34,876 nucleotides of DNA, from the NCBI GenBank assembly GCA_022601335.1, contig JAJACV010000048.1, forward strand, positions 1-34,876, read 5' to 3'. Below, piece by piece: positions 16,599 to 24,693 of the stretch. The notes under the pieces were generated by a model, which saw only the letters and a list, made by a program, of their open reading frames with translations, ran no database searches and had not been told where the DNA came from. Source of the stretch: Chlamydiota bacterium. GTDB lineage: Bacteria > Chlamydiota > Chlamydiia > Chlamydiales > JAAZZY01. The first letter of the stretch is position 1; every line of letters starts with the position of its first letter. The position numbers and the translations under genes were made by a program.

Positions 16599-17471
16599 AT
16601 GCAAGACTTTCAAAATCATTTACCTGAGGAAAAAGCTCTGCAAACTATAGAACAAACTCTTAAAAATCTACGTATCGTAGATTTAGATATTTTTATTTCA
16701 GCTGCACGAATGAAAAATTTGGGGAAAGCTGCTGCGGCGCATCATTTGAGCCAGAGTGCAGCTAGTACAGCTGTTCAAAGAGTGGAAACAGCCTTTCGTT
16801 TGGATCTTTGCACTCATGAGAGACGTCAATTTCGATTGACAAGAGAGGGACAATTTTTATTACCCAAAATTGAAAGCATTGTCAGACAAATGCGTGACTT
16901 AATTGTATCTGGTGAAGATCCTCCCATTCGTTTAGTAACGACTCATGCGATTGCTCAAGTGGCTGTACCTTCTCTTTTATCATTAAACAAAATCGACTTT
17001 AAGCATATGCGGCCTGATCAAGCGTATGCGGCAATATTGCAAGCTGAAGCGGATATAGCTCTTGTTTTAGATAATTCTCCTTGGAAAGGTGTCGTTGCAG
17101 GTGAGGTGGGTTCAGGTTATTTTCAGCTTTATTCTAGAAATAAAAATATAGCTGTTAAACCCGTATTACTGCCTGAGGAACAAATGGAAGTTTTGTTTTT
17201 GGAGCAAACCTGGCTTCAAGCGCACGGGTATTGTCTACCCGTTAAATCTAGAATTCCCAGTTGGTCACTTATAGGTCAAATTTGCGGGGAGACTGATGAA
17301 GTGGGTTTTTTACCCGATTTTTTAGCTCAGAAATTTAACCTAAGCCCTGTTTTATGGCAGCCTACTCCTTCCCCTTATCGTATTTTAGCTATCTACAAAT
17401 CTGTTGGGAATCAATTGCAAGAGAGATTCGATGATATCTTGCGTCAATTATATATCGTGTTTTCTAAATAA
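16599..17471 (+). CDS. LysR-family transcriptional regulator
   Basis: 290 residues from ATG 16599, preceded by AGAGG five bases upstream; a GTG six bases earlier is an alternative. A short N-terminal extension precedes the winged helix-turn-helix at about 28-88, with NLGKAAAAHHLSQSAASTAVQRVE as the helix-turn-helix and ERRQFRLTREGQFLLP as the wing. The C-terminal effector-binding domain is of the usual size but divergent. LysR regulators are rare in chlamydiae. The divergent nucleotide transporter is the natural candidate target; the ligand is unknown. Confidence 0.92.
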   Translation: MQDFQNHLPEEKALQTIEQTLKNLRIVDLDIFISAARMKNLGKAAAAHHLSQSAASTAVQRVETAFRLDLCTHERRQFRLTREGQFLLPKIESIVRQMRDLIVSGEDPPIRLVTTHAIAQVAVPSLLSLNKIDFKHMRPDQAYAAILQAEADIALVLDNSPWKGVVAGEVGSGYFQLYSRNKNIAVKPVLLPEEQMEVLFLEQTWLQAHGYCLPVKSRIPSWSLIGQICGETDEVGFLPDFLAQKFNLSPVLWQPTPSPYRILAIYKSVGNQLQERFDDILRQLYIVFSK

Positions 17472-17711
17472 GCCTTTTATGAAAGCATACCTCTACTTCG
17501 TCAGAAAAAATAGATCATAATATAGGCAGTTTGAGTTTTTAGATTCGTGTTTGAAAACAAGATGTCAATGCATTGTTCTTTGGTAAGTTCTAGATAAAGT
17601 GTTCAATAAATAAAAATGGAACTAATGAATTAAAAAAAAGATAGACAATAAAAGAGACCCCTGTCTAATGTGAGGTAAATATTTGTTTAAACCTAAAAAG
17701 TAGGAAACTTT

Positions 17712-18347
17712 ATGAACACTTTAAAAAAAATAGGCTTATGTTTAGTCTTAGCGACAGCTTTTTTCAGAGCTAGTGCGGCTAACAATGAGCAAACTTATAC
17801 AAAAAACATTTATATCAGCCTAAGTTCTGACTCATTTTTATCAGGGGGAACAGTCTATCCAAATGTTGGATATTTCTTCGGTGATAATAATCAATGGTCA
17901 ATTAGTGCGACTGTTTTACCTTATAGTCAAGCAGTGGATAAAGTTGACTATAAATTTGGCTTGGACACTAAATCAACCAACTGGAATGTTGTTATAGGTG
18001 CAGAGATCATCAATTATATTTCAATAGCTAGAAAATGTTTTGGAAATCGCATGTTTGTATACTATGGACCTAGTTGGCGTCAGGTTTTTGATGTGAGTAA
18101 ATCAACAAGTACTGATGGATTTACTACTAAAGCGGTTACAAAAGGGGACTGGGAGATAGATCTAAGCTTTGGTCTGCAATACCGTTTCAATGACCACTTA
18201 TATTTAGGTGTTGACACTCCATTTTTCTTATATACTCAAGATAAATATGAGAATTATACTGATGGCGCTTATGTTTCTACAGTAACAGATATTGATTGGT
18301 ATTTCTTTGGTGGAGCTGCTACATTAAATTTAATTTGGAAGTTTTAA
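17712..18347 (+). CDS. Outer-membrane beta-barrel protein, tandem copy 1
   Basis: 211 residues. The signal peptide NTLKKIGLCLVLATAFFRASA has a likely cut after ASA. The mature part alternates polar and hydrophobic residues, has many aromatic residues, and ends in LNLIWKF; a terminal phenylalanine is the BAM-recognition signature of outer-membrane barrels. Conserved features with copy 2 include YPxxGYFF, RKCFxNRMFVYYGPSW and the last 67 residues (GDW...IWKF). The mature length suggests an eight- to ten-stranded barrel. The conserved cysteine of RKCF could form disulfide contacts. No known porin family is recognised. AGGA lies about eight bases before the ATG. A terminator follows. Confidence 0.85.
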   Translation: MNTLKKIGLCLVLATAFFRASAANNEQTYTKNIYISLSSDSFLSGGTVYPNVGYFFGDNNQWSISATVLPYSQAVDKVDYKFGLDTKSTNWNVVIGAEIINYISIARKCFGNRMFVYYGPSWRQVFDVSKSTSTDGFTTKAVTKGDWEIDLSFGLQYRFNDHLYLGVDTPFFLYTQDKYENYTDGAYVSTVTDIDWYFFGGAATLNLIWKF

Positions 18348-18366
18348 TCACGCCATTTAATAGTTG

Positions 18367-18392
18367 GGTGCTTGTCTATACAAGCACCTTTT
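18367..18392 (+). terminator. Rho-independent terminator after barrel copy 1
   Basis: Perfect 8-bp stem GGTGCTTG (18367-18374) and CAAGCACC (18381-18388) with a six-base loop, then TTTTCTT. It lies 19 bases past the stop and is homologous to the terminator behind copy 2. Confidence 0.88.
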
Positions 18393-18463
18393 CTTAGCTT
18401 AATTTAATAAGTTATTATCTTTATCCCTTCTCCCAATTTACTTAAAAAATAGGTTTGATCTAC

Positions 18464-19123
18464 ATGAATTTTTACAAGAAAATAGGCTTATGTTTGGTCC
18501 TAGCAGCAGCTTTTTTTAGAGCAAATGCAGATGCACCACAAACGGGTACTGACACACCACTTGAGCAAACTTATACGAATAATGTTTATCTCGGTTTGAG
18601 TTCAACCTCATTTTTTTCTGGGGGAGTGATCTATCCTAAGTTTGGATATTTCTTCAGCAATAATAACCAGTGGTCGGTTGCACTAACTGTTTTACCCTAT
18701 AATGAATCGTTGGATAAGTATTCGTTCGCTAGTTTAGCCAACTTTCGAACACTAAATTGGACTGTTCAATTGGGAGCAGAAATTTTTAATTACATCCCAA
18801 TTGCTAGAAAATGTTTTAACAATCGCATGTTTGTGTATTACGGACCTAGTTGGTTGCAGATATTTGATGCTAACAAAACAATAGAGGGGACTGCTGATGG
18901 TACTAGAACCGTTACAAGAGGAGATTGGCAGGTAGATCTAAGCTTTGGCTTGCAGTATCGTTTCAATGATCATTTATATCTAGGAGTCGACACCCCCTTT
19001 TTCTTATATACTAAAGATGTGTATGACAATTATACCAACGGTGTTTATGTTTCTAGAACAACTGATATTGATTGGTACTTCTTTGGTGGGGCTGCTAATT
19101 TAAATCTTATTTGGAAATTTTAA
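18464..19123 (+). CDS. Outer-membrane beta-barrel protein, tandem copy 2
   Basis: 219 residues from ATG 18464; a TTG at 18455 is less likely. The signal peptide resembles that of copy 1 (FYKKIGLCLVLAAAFFRANA). The mature N terminus carries a short insertion (DAPQTGTDTPLEQ) absent from copy 1. The remainder aligns end to end: YTNNVYLGLSS, RKCFNNRMFVYYGPSW, then a nearly identical C terminus ending in LNLIWKF. Differences concentrate between the conserved blocks, consistent with loops diverging faster than strands. Copy 1, copy 2 and the 3' flanking terminators derive from one duplication unit. Its own promoter must lie in the 72 bases after terminator 1 unless read-through occurs. Function is unknown beyond outer-membrane location. 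Confidence 0.85.
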   Translation: MNFYKKIGLCLVLAAAFFRANADAPQTGTDTPLEQTYTNNVYLGLSSTSFFSGGVIYPKFGYFFSNNNQWSVALTVLPYNESLDKYSFASLANFRTLNWTVQLGAEIFNYIPIARKCFNNRMFVYYGPSWLQIFDANKTIEGTADGTRTVTRGDWQVDLSFGLQYRFNDHLYLGVDTPFFLYTKDVYDNYTNGVYVSRTTDIDWYFFGGAANLNLIWKF

Positions 19124-19142
19124 TTACGTCACTTAGTAATTG

Positions 19143-19173
19143 GGCGCTTGCTGTTTGTAAGCGGCCTTTTTTT
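19143..19173 (+). terminator. Rho-independent terminator after barrel copy 2
   Basis: CGCTTGC (19145-19151), five-base loop, GTAAGCG (19157-19163) with one G-T pair, flanked by GG and CC, then seven T. It occupies the same place relative to the stop as the copy 1 terminator, and sequence changes in the arms keep the pairing. Confidence 0.85.
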
Positions 19174-19205
19174 CTTATTTTCGATCGTGTTAAGTCAGAG
19201 CTAAA

Positions 19206-19262
19206 TTATACAAATAACGTTTATGTCGCTTTGGCCTTAGGGCTATTTTTTTTAGGCTCCAA
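19206..19262 (+). pseudogene. Vestige of a third beta-barrel copy
   Basis: TTATACAAATAACGTTTATG and the following bases match the start of the mature barrel in copy 2 at 24 of 28 positions (19206-19233). The frame encodes YTNNVY followed, after a gap of changed residues, by LFFLG where copy 2 has YTNNVYLGL...SFFSG. Nothing of the signal peptide or the rest of the gene is seen. The right part overlaps the convergent 3' end of the acyltransferase gene, whose last residues may therefore derive from it. By-eye alignment of a short segment; chance similarity is not excluded. Confidence 0.5.
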
Positions 19263-19952
19263 TGATTTTTGTAATTTTTCATCAAGTTCTCTTGTAAAAG
19301 CACTTAAATAGTCTTCAGCTCCTTTGACTCTTGCATCAGAGTTTTCAGCTTGAATATCTGAAATAAAAAAAGGTTTTCCAAAACCCATTACCATTTTTCC
19401 AAAAGGTTTAGGTATTCTTAAGCCATCCCAAGATTTGAATTTCCAAAATTTACTGGCACTCCAACTAAATGGGAAGATTTGAGCCTTTGTCATAGAGGCG
19501 GCAAGAATGACTCCAGGTTTAATTTTATATTTAGGACCTCTTGGACCATCGGGAGTAATAACTAAAACAGATTTTTTGAGTGTTTTAATAAAAGCTCTTA
19601 GAGATTCATGTTTGTTTCTTTTTGGAACGCGTATCGTAAATCCATTTTTATAAGATTCCGTAGCTAAGGCTAGCCACTCTCCATCTCGACTTCCACTCAC
19701 ATAGGCCGTATAGTTGGAAGTTCTTTTCAAAAATTCTCCGAAATAATTGGGGGTGAGGACGACACGGTTGTGCCAAAGCATGACGATACTCGGGTGCTGA
19801 TTGACAGATGAGTAGTAAGTGTCTAATCCTATGAGCTCTATTTTATTCGTCCATAAAAGGCAACGAAGGACAGTTTTAACAATACTAGGAAAAATTTTTA
19901 CCTGAAAAAACCGGATGAGCTTGTCTAAAAATGTGGTGATTTTATTGAGCAT
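19221..19952 (-). CDS. DUF374-type lysophospholipid/lipid A acyltransferase family protein
   Basis: 243 residues. The protein has an amphipathic N-terminal anchor, then LWHNRVVLTP, with a histidine in the position of the catalytic HX4D-like motif, the SGSRDGEWLA block, and TPDGPRGPKYKIKPGV, the signature of the DUF374 branch of the LPLAT superfamily. Relatives acylate lysophospholipid or lipid A precursors at the inner face of the inner membrane. Its ATG overlaps the lpxB stop by 11 bases, so it is translationally coupled to lipid A disaccharide synthesis, which supports an envelope-lipid role. The final residues (KKNSPKAKAT) are basic and lie across a possible barrel-gene vestige on the opposite strand. 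Confidence 0.87.
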   Translation of the reverse strand: MLNKITTFLDKLIRFFQVKIFPSIVKTVLRCLLWTNKIELIGLDTYYSSVNQHPSIVMLWHNRVVLTPNYFGEFLKRTSNYTAYVSGSRDGEWLALATESYKNGFTIRVPKRNKHESLRAFIKTLKKSVLVITPDGPRGPKYKIKPGVILAASMTKAQIFPFSWSASKFWKFKSWDGLRIPKPFGKMVMGFGKPFFISDIQAENSDARVKGAEDYLSAFTRELDEKLQKSLEPKKNSPKAKAT

Positions 19953-21111
19953 AAATTGTGGAACTTATTTCACGTGCAGCTTCTTGAGAAGGTATTTTAG
20001 AAGATCCCATAATAGAGAGCATCTCTTTACATCCATCTAAACTATTTTTTCTTAAATGGGTCTCATTGTAAAGGCTAGAAAGAGTCTTTGCGACTTTTTC
20101 AGGAGTAAAATCTAAATGATACAACTCTGGGAAAATATGCTTTTTAGTAATAATATTTACAATGCAGTAGAAAGGAAGACGGAGCTTTATAATATTTTTT
20201 ACAATCCATGCATTTAGATGAGACAAGTGATACACGACAGCCGTTGGCACATTCATTATAGCCAACTCAAAGTTAATGGTTCCTGATGTTGCTACTGCTG
20301 CCTGTACATGGCTCATTATCTGTAAATTTTCTGTAGAAGGAAGTAAAAAAAAGTCATTTGCATCTCCAAAAGAAGTCTTTTTTAAAATCTCTACCATGAG
20401 TTGTTTTAGTTTCTGATTGACCGTCGATACTACAAATAATACATCAGGGTAATTTTTTTGAAACAGCTTACAGGCTTCTAAAATCTTTGGAAAATTTAAC
20501 TTGATTTCTTGTGATCGGCTCCCAGGAAAAACTCCAATAAGTGGACGATCTTCTTGAATGGAATGAACCTTCTTCCAGGATTCTTTTTTTACATGGTTAA
20601 AAGTTTGCTCTATTAATGGGTGCCCTACATAAGTTGGCTTAAGTTTCGTTTTTGAAAAATACTCCTCTTCAAAAGGGAAGATAGAAAGCAAAAGATCAAG
20701 AGTGTTAGACAACGTGTAGATTCTTTTCTTTCCATGAGCCCAGACAGTGGGGCAGATATAGTGGATGAGTTTATTAGAAAACTGGCGTCGTCGAAGAGCT
20801 TTTGCCATTCGTAAATTAAACCCTGGATAATCGATAAATAAAACAGCTTTAGGCTTGGTACTTAAAATAAAGTTCTGAATTTTTTTAAAGTAATAAGCTA
20901 GGCGGAAAATATTCTTGAAAACTTCTGAATAACCCATAATTTGGAAGTTTTCCATGGGCATAAAAAGTTCTAGACCCAACTTTCTCATTTTAGGTCCAGC
21001 CACGCCAATAATTTGAATTTCAGGACGCATTTGCTTTAACTGAGAGATAATTGCAGCTCCATGAATATCACCGCTCGTTTCTCCTGCAAATACAAATAGA
21101 TCATAAGACAT
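19942..21111 (-). CDS. lpxB: Lipid-A-disaccharide synthase
   Basis: 389 residues, the standard length of GT19 LpxB. The enzyme joins UDP-2,3-diacylglucosamine to lipid X to make the lipid A disaccharide at the inner membrane. The N-terminal FAGETSGDIHGA (glycine-rich nucleotide fold), DYPGFNLRMA, HYICPTVWAHGKKR and GVFPGSRSQEI are family motifs. From memory, Chlamydia LpxB is about 600 residues because an N-terminal LAB_N region is fused on. Here that region is a separate gene five bases upstream. Downstream it overlaps the acyltransferase gene. Confidence 0.96.
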   Translation of the reverse strand: MSYDLFVFAGETSGDIHGAAIISQLKQMRPEIQIIGVAGPKMRKLGLELFMPMENFQIMGYSEVFKNIFRLAYYFKKIQNFILSTKPKAVLFIDYPGFNLRMAKALRRRQFSNKLIHYICPTVWAHGKKRIYTLSNTLDLLLSIFPFEEEYFSKTKLKPTYVGHPLIEQTFNHVKKESWKKVHSIQEDRPLIGVFPGSRSQEIKLNFPKILEACKLFQKNYPDVLFVVSTVNQKLKQLMVEILKKTSFGDANDFFLLPSTENLQIMSHVQAAVATSGTINFELAIMNVPTAVVYHLSHLNAWIVKNIIKLRLPFYCIVNIITKKHIFPELYHLDFTPEKVAKTLSSLYNETHLRKNSLDGCKEMLSIMGSSKIPSQEAAREISSTIYAQ

Positions 21112-21116
21112 AGTGT

Positions 21117-21797
21117 TTAATTTGTTGCTTTTTGTTTAGATTTGTAAATGAGCATTAAATTTCGTGCATAAGGTACAAGACCCGTAATATAACCGCATGC
21201 TGTCACATAATCTTTTATGAATACGGCGTAAAATAAAGTGAGGCTACCACCTGAAAGACTAAGCCACCAAAAGGAGGGGCTTAAAAAACTCTTTTGTGTT
21301 CTCTCTGATTGCCACCACTGGACCCAAAGCCGACTCGCAAAGATAGCCGCACCTAAAAATCCAATACTATGCCAAACAAACGAAATATTAGGGTTTATGT
21401 TACTCCAAGGCATCTCAAGGTGGCTGATCCATAACATTTTATGATGCTCAATCCATACACGTAAAACAAAGAGTAGGGTCAAAGATAAGCTAAGAAAAGA
21501 GAGGATTTTGAGGAGACGTGACCACGAAAAAGGCTTTGCATACCCCTTTATTAAGGCTAATTGCCTAAAGGAAAAATACAGAGGAAAAAAACGAATAACA
21601 TAGAGGTGAAACTGAATTTGAGCCAAGTAGTGAGCTGAAATTAAAATATTACCAATAATGGAAAGAATCCAAAATAGAGAGGTCACATAGCTCTCTCCCC
21701 TGCGCTCACTCATAACCCACTGAAGTAAAAACCTAAGCCCAAAAGGAGCCAGTGAAGCAAATCCTAGGCCTAAGTAAAGGATCGCTTTAAAGGTCAT
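21117..21797 (-). CDS. Membrane protein with two LAB_N (lipid A biosynthesis N-terminal) domains
   Basis: 226 residues with about six hydrophobic helices. Two copies of the LAB_N pattern are visible. In the first, FGLRFLLQWVMSERRGESYV is followed by FWILSIIGN. In the second, FASRLWVQWWQSERTQKSFL is followed by FWWLSLSGG. Each has a R...QW..SE signature and a small-residue helix. LAB_N domains accompany lipid A glycosyl or aminoarabinose enzymes and are thought to handle lipid carriers. Its ATG overlaps the stop of the GT2 gene in ATGA, and it precedes lpxB by five bases. The three genes are therefore one translationally coupled unit. Confidence 0.88.
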   Translation of the reverse strand: MTFKAILYLGLGFASLAPFGLRFLLQWVMSERRGESYVTSLFWILSIIGNILISAHYLAQIQFHLYVIRFFPLYFSFRQLALIKGYAKPFSWSRLLKILSFLSLSLTLLFVLRVWIEHHKMLWISHLEMPWSNINPNISFVWHSIGFLGAAIFASRLWVQWWQSERTQKSFLSPSFWWLSLSGGSLTLFYAVFIKDYVTACGYITGLVPYARNLMLIYKSKQKATN

Positions 21798-22510
21798 TTA
21801 GATTCCTCTTTGACCTGATACTTTAGCTTCTTTTTTCGCATCCAATAAACTGCTAGCATATCCAAAATAGGGCCAATAGATCGATTAAAAAAATGGTATT
21901 TACTTTTACCACCGACTCGTGGGCGGTGATTGACTTTAACCTCTAAAATTTTATAACCCTCCATCTTAAAAAGAGCAGGTAAAAATCGATGCATTCCATG
22001 AAAAAGTTTAATCCGATTTAAGGACTCTTTTTTAAAGATTTTTAAAGAGCAGCCAGTGTCGTGCATATGATCTTGGCAGAGTCTTGAACGAATAAAATTT
22101 GAAATTTTTGAAGTCATTCTTTTTGACAGCCGATCCCGCCTTGTGTGTCGCCAACCACAAACCATATCGTAACTAGAAGCGTTTGCCAGTAAAAGGGGTA
22201 TATCTCTTGGATCGTTTTGCAAATCGCCATCTAAGGTTATAATGAAATCTCCCTTAGCTTTTTTAAATCCAGCATCGAAGGCACTAGATTGTCCAAAATT
22301 TTTTGTAAAAGAAATTAATTTTAAAAATGGTTTTTTATCTAAAAGTCCTCTTAAAATTTCAAAACTTTTATCTTTTGAACCATCATCAATACAGATTAAC
22401 TCCCAAGGTTTATTTAACCCTTGCATAACAGGTTCAATTTCATCTATCAAAGATAGTATATTATGCTCTTCATCTTTTATTGGAATAATAATGGAATATG
22501 TAACTAACAA
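21794..22510 (-). CDS. GT2-family glycosyltransferase (polyprenyl-phosphate sugar transferase-like)
   Basis: 238 residues. The GT-A fold is clear: SIIIPIKDEEHNI at the N terminus, ICIDDGSKDKS (about 40-49), the metal-binding DGD at 94-96 in LDGDLQNDP, then HDTGCSLKIFKKE and HRPRVGGKSKYHF, which are typical of DPM/ArnC-like enzymes that load a sugar on a polyprenyl phosphate. Unlike ArnC it has no C-terminal membrane pair. The start is TTG at 22510; there is no ATG before the upstream stop, and AGG stands about nine bases before. Coupling by a 4-base overlap to the LAB_N gene and then lpxB suggests modification of lipid A or a related glycolipid. The donor sugar is unknown. Confidence 0.88.
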   Translation of the reverse strand: MLVTYSIIIPIKDEEHNILSLIDEIEPVMQGLNKPWELICIDDGSKDKSFEILRGLLDKKPFLKLISFTKNFGQSSAFDAGFKKAKGDFIITLDGDLQNDPRDIPLLLANASSYDMVCGWRHTRRDRLSKRMTSKISNFIRSRLCQDHMHDTGCSLKIFKKESLNRIKLFHGMHRFLPALFKMEGYKILEVKVNHRPRVGGKSKYHFFNRSIGPILDMLAVYWMRKKKLKYQVKEESK

Positions 22511-22558
22511 TTTTAATGCCTGGATTTAAAGTAAGAGGGCAGTCTATCTAAAATGAGT

Positions 22559-23296
22559 TTATTCAACAATTTTTTTCTTAAGCCAACAAGCTGCACTGTG
22601 AAAAGTGCCTGGGAGAGTTCCGTGGCCGAAGTGCCCGGTTGAAGGAGAAATAATGAGTTCGACTTCAGGGGATCTAACACGCTGATTGTAGGCGATCTCA
22701 GTTAGTTTTTGTGTAAATTCAAAGGATTCTTTTGTTCCTACTTTTAGGTCTCGGTTACCAATATAATACCTCAGCGTTTTGCCAACTAACTGATCATATA
22801 GGTGGTGCAACGAAAGTTTTTCTAAAAGAGGTGAATCATTATTAAATTCAGATAAAAAACTTAAGTCCGTTACAGGAGCTAAACCAAGGGCTATTTTAAC
22901 TTGGGGATGGCTTAGCAGATGCGTTGCAATCCAACCTCCCCTAGAAAGTCCAGCAACCGCAAAACGATTGGATTCTATCCAACCTTTTTCAAAGAAATCA
23001 CTTAAAAGCTCATGCATATCTTTCAGAAAAAAATCCAGTTCCTCTAAGTTTTTAGCCCAGTAATCCATGGCTTTATGTTTGTCTTGACCCTCATGGTGAC
23101 CTGGAAGTGTCACTGATAGGACACGGCAGTTTTCTTGTGCTAATTCAGAGGCTATTTGATTGTAGGGAGATAGAGTTAAACTTTCAGGTCCTGATAGGGA
23201 AAAATAAAGAAGAGTTGGGTATTCTTTTTTTTGAATATCAGCGCCTAGGTAGTAAACAGGGTGGTTTTTGAAACCTACATATGTTTGTAGAGTCAT
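22559..23296 (-). CDS. Alpha/beta-hydrolase family protein
   Basis: 245 residues. The fold shows a nucleophile elbow GLSRGG with serine near residue 119, an acid candidate in IGNRDLKVGT and a histidine in TGHFGHG, so the Ser-Asp-His triad is complete. There is no signal peptide. It resembles dienelactone-hydrolase or prolyl-oligopeptidase-like esterases; the substrate is unknown. It lies nine bases downstream of pcnB and 48 before the GT2 gene, in the same direction, so it is probably part of the pcnB-lpxB transcript. Any functional link to lipid A is untested. Confidence 0.85.
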   Translation of the reverse strand: MTLQTYVGFKNHPVYYLGADIQKKEYPTLLYFSLSGPESLTLSPYNQIASELAQENCRVLSVTLPGHHEGQDKHKAMDYWAKNLEELDFFLKDMHELLSDFFEKGWIESNRFAVAGLSRGGWIATHLLSHPQVKIALGLAPVTDLSFLSEFNNDSPLLEKLSLHHLYDQLVGKTLRYYIGNRDLKVGTKESFEFTQKLTEIAYNQRVRSPEVELIISPSTGHFGHGTLPGTFHSAACWLKKKIVE

Positions 23297-23305
23297 TAGC
23301 TTAAT

Positions 23306-24475
23306 TTATTTTTTAAGTCGTTTTATTTTTGCATATTCACGCGCACATCGCTCATCTAAATGAGCCCGAAGACCTAAAAAACGAAGGGCTAATGAAAATT
23401 TTTTATGTCCCATCAATTTATGCTTTCGAGATCTTTTTTTTGGGTCAATGGGCGTTAACTTAAATTGAGAATTTAAAATAAAAGCAATCGTTTCTCTCAT
23501 CCACCTCGGAAAGCGCGGGAAAGGAAGAACAAGTGTATCCTTAATTAAGTCCCGAGTGAGATCAAAAATATCTCCTAGATGAGGAATTCGATCTTTTTCT
23601 ATGTAGTGTATTTGTATTTTCTTTTCTAAAATGGGATACAAAAAACAAGCGAGTAGAATGTTCTTTTCAGGTTGGTAAATCTCTTGATTATCTGCTACTT
23701 CTAAGAATTTAAAAGCGGTCCCCTTGAGATCAGGACCTAAGAAATTAGAGAGGTGGGGGAATAAAATTTGTATAAATCCATAATCCATTAAAAGCTCAAA
23801 AAATGAAGAGGTCGCTTTGGTCTCAAGCATTTTGAAAACTTCACCTAAAACTCGATCTGGTGAGCTTTTTTTAATTTCCTGAATATTGCTACGAATAGCG
23901 TTGTCTGTTTCCTGTTCTATATCAAAATTTAAACGTGCCTTAAATTTGAGCAGGCGAATCATCCGAATGGGATCTTGCTTAAAACGGATAACAGGGTCAC
24001 CAATGGTTCTTAATAATTTGCTATCTACGTCCTTTAATCCATGAACGTAATCGATAATGGCGTGCTCTTCTGGGTCATATAGTAGCCCATTAATTGTAAA
24101 ATCACGTCGTTTTGCATCTTGTTCTTCTGTTCCAAACTCATTATCATTTACAATGAAGTTGTCATCCTTTGGGTCCCCTGATCGGAAAGTGGATACTTCG
24201 AATACTTTAGGGCCAAAGCGGATATGGGCTAATCTAAAGCGCCGCCCAATAAGGAGGCAGTTTCTAAATAAGGTTTTAATTTCTTCGGGTTTTGCATTCG
24301 TCGAAATATCAAAATCTTTTGGGGTGATTCCGAGTAAGAGGTCACGAACACTTCCTCCTACAAGATAAGCTGAGAAGTCATGTTTTTTTAATCGATGAAT
24401 AACTTTCAGAGCATCGGGGTCAATTCGATCTTCTGAAATAGGGTGGTTCTCGTCTAAATATATTACAGGTTGCAC
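23306..24475 (-). CDS. pcnB: Poly(A) polymerase (class II tRNA nucleotidyltransferase superfamily)
   Basis: 389 residues from GTG 24475, the only usual start between the upstream stop and the first motif. It has LVGGSVRDLLLG (38-49), the metal-binding DFD (54-56), and LLIGRRFRLAHIRF (74-87). The GRRFRLxH form is the signature that separates bacterial poly(A) polymerases from CCA-adding enzymes. RRDFTINGL and the arginine-rich RNA-binding region follow. PcnB adds 3' poly(A) tails that promote RNA decay. In Chlamydia, pcnB likewise lies next to lpxB. The neighbouring tRNA-Phe lacks encoded CCA, so a separate CCA enzyme presumably exists unless this one does both jobs. Confidence 0.92.
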   Translation of the reverse strand: MQPVIYLDENHPISEDRIDPDALKVIHRLKKHDFSAYLVGGSVRDLLLGITPKDFDISTNAKPEEIKTLFRNCLLIGRRFRLAHIRFGPKVFEVSTFRSGDPKDDNFIVNDNEFGTEEQDAKRRDFTINGLLYDPEEHAIIDYVHGLKDVDSKLLRTIGDPVIRFKQDPIRMIRLLKFKARLNFDIEQETDNAIRSNIQEIKKSSPDRVLGEVFKMLETKATSSFFELLMDYGFIQILFPHLSNFLGPDLKGTAFKFLEVADNQEIYQPEKNILLACFLYPILEKKIQIHYIEKDRIPHLGDIFDLTRDLIKDTLVLPFPRFPRWMRETIAFILNSQFKLTPIDPKKRSRKHKLMGHKKFSLALRFLGLRAHLDERCAREYAKIKRLKK

Positions 24476-24682
24476 AGAGGTTAAAGCCAGAAGTAAGAAA
24501 TTAACATTAAATTGTTCATTTTAAAAGAAACCCCATATTCGTCAAGAAATTATATGTTTTTTCTACAAATGTGGCCAACTAAAGAGATTTAAATTATTAT
24601 TTACTATAAATAATGTCATTTGAATGCGCTGCCATCTTGCGAGAAAAGATCGACGTCGCTATCCTCCGATTAATTTTTTGGG

Positions 24683-24693
24683 TATAATTAAAT
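24683..24693 (+). promoter_or_regulatory. TATAAT box five bases before the glmM start
   Basis: A consensus TATAAT (24683-24688) sits so close to ATG 24694 that a transcript started there would begin at or near the start codon. No convincing -35 lies 17 bases upstream (TATCCT), and no Shine-Dalgarno precedes glmM. Either a leaderless mRNA is made or the match is chance and the real promoter lies further up. Confidence 0.28.

Noticed and set aside
24596..24614. ATTATTT/AAATAAT hairpin in the pcnB-glmM gap as a terminator
   Set aside because: The two genes diverge, so nothing needs to end there; the stem is pure A/T and lacks a T-run.
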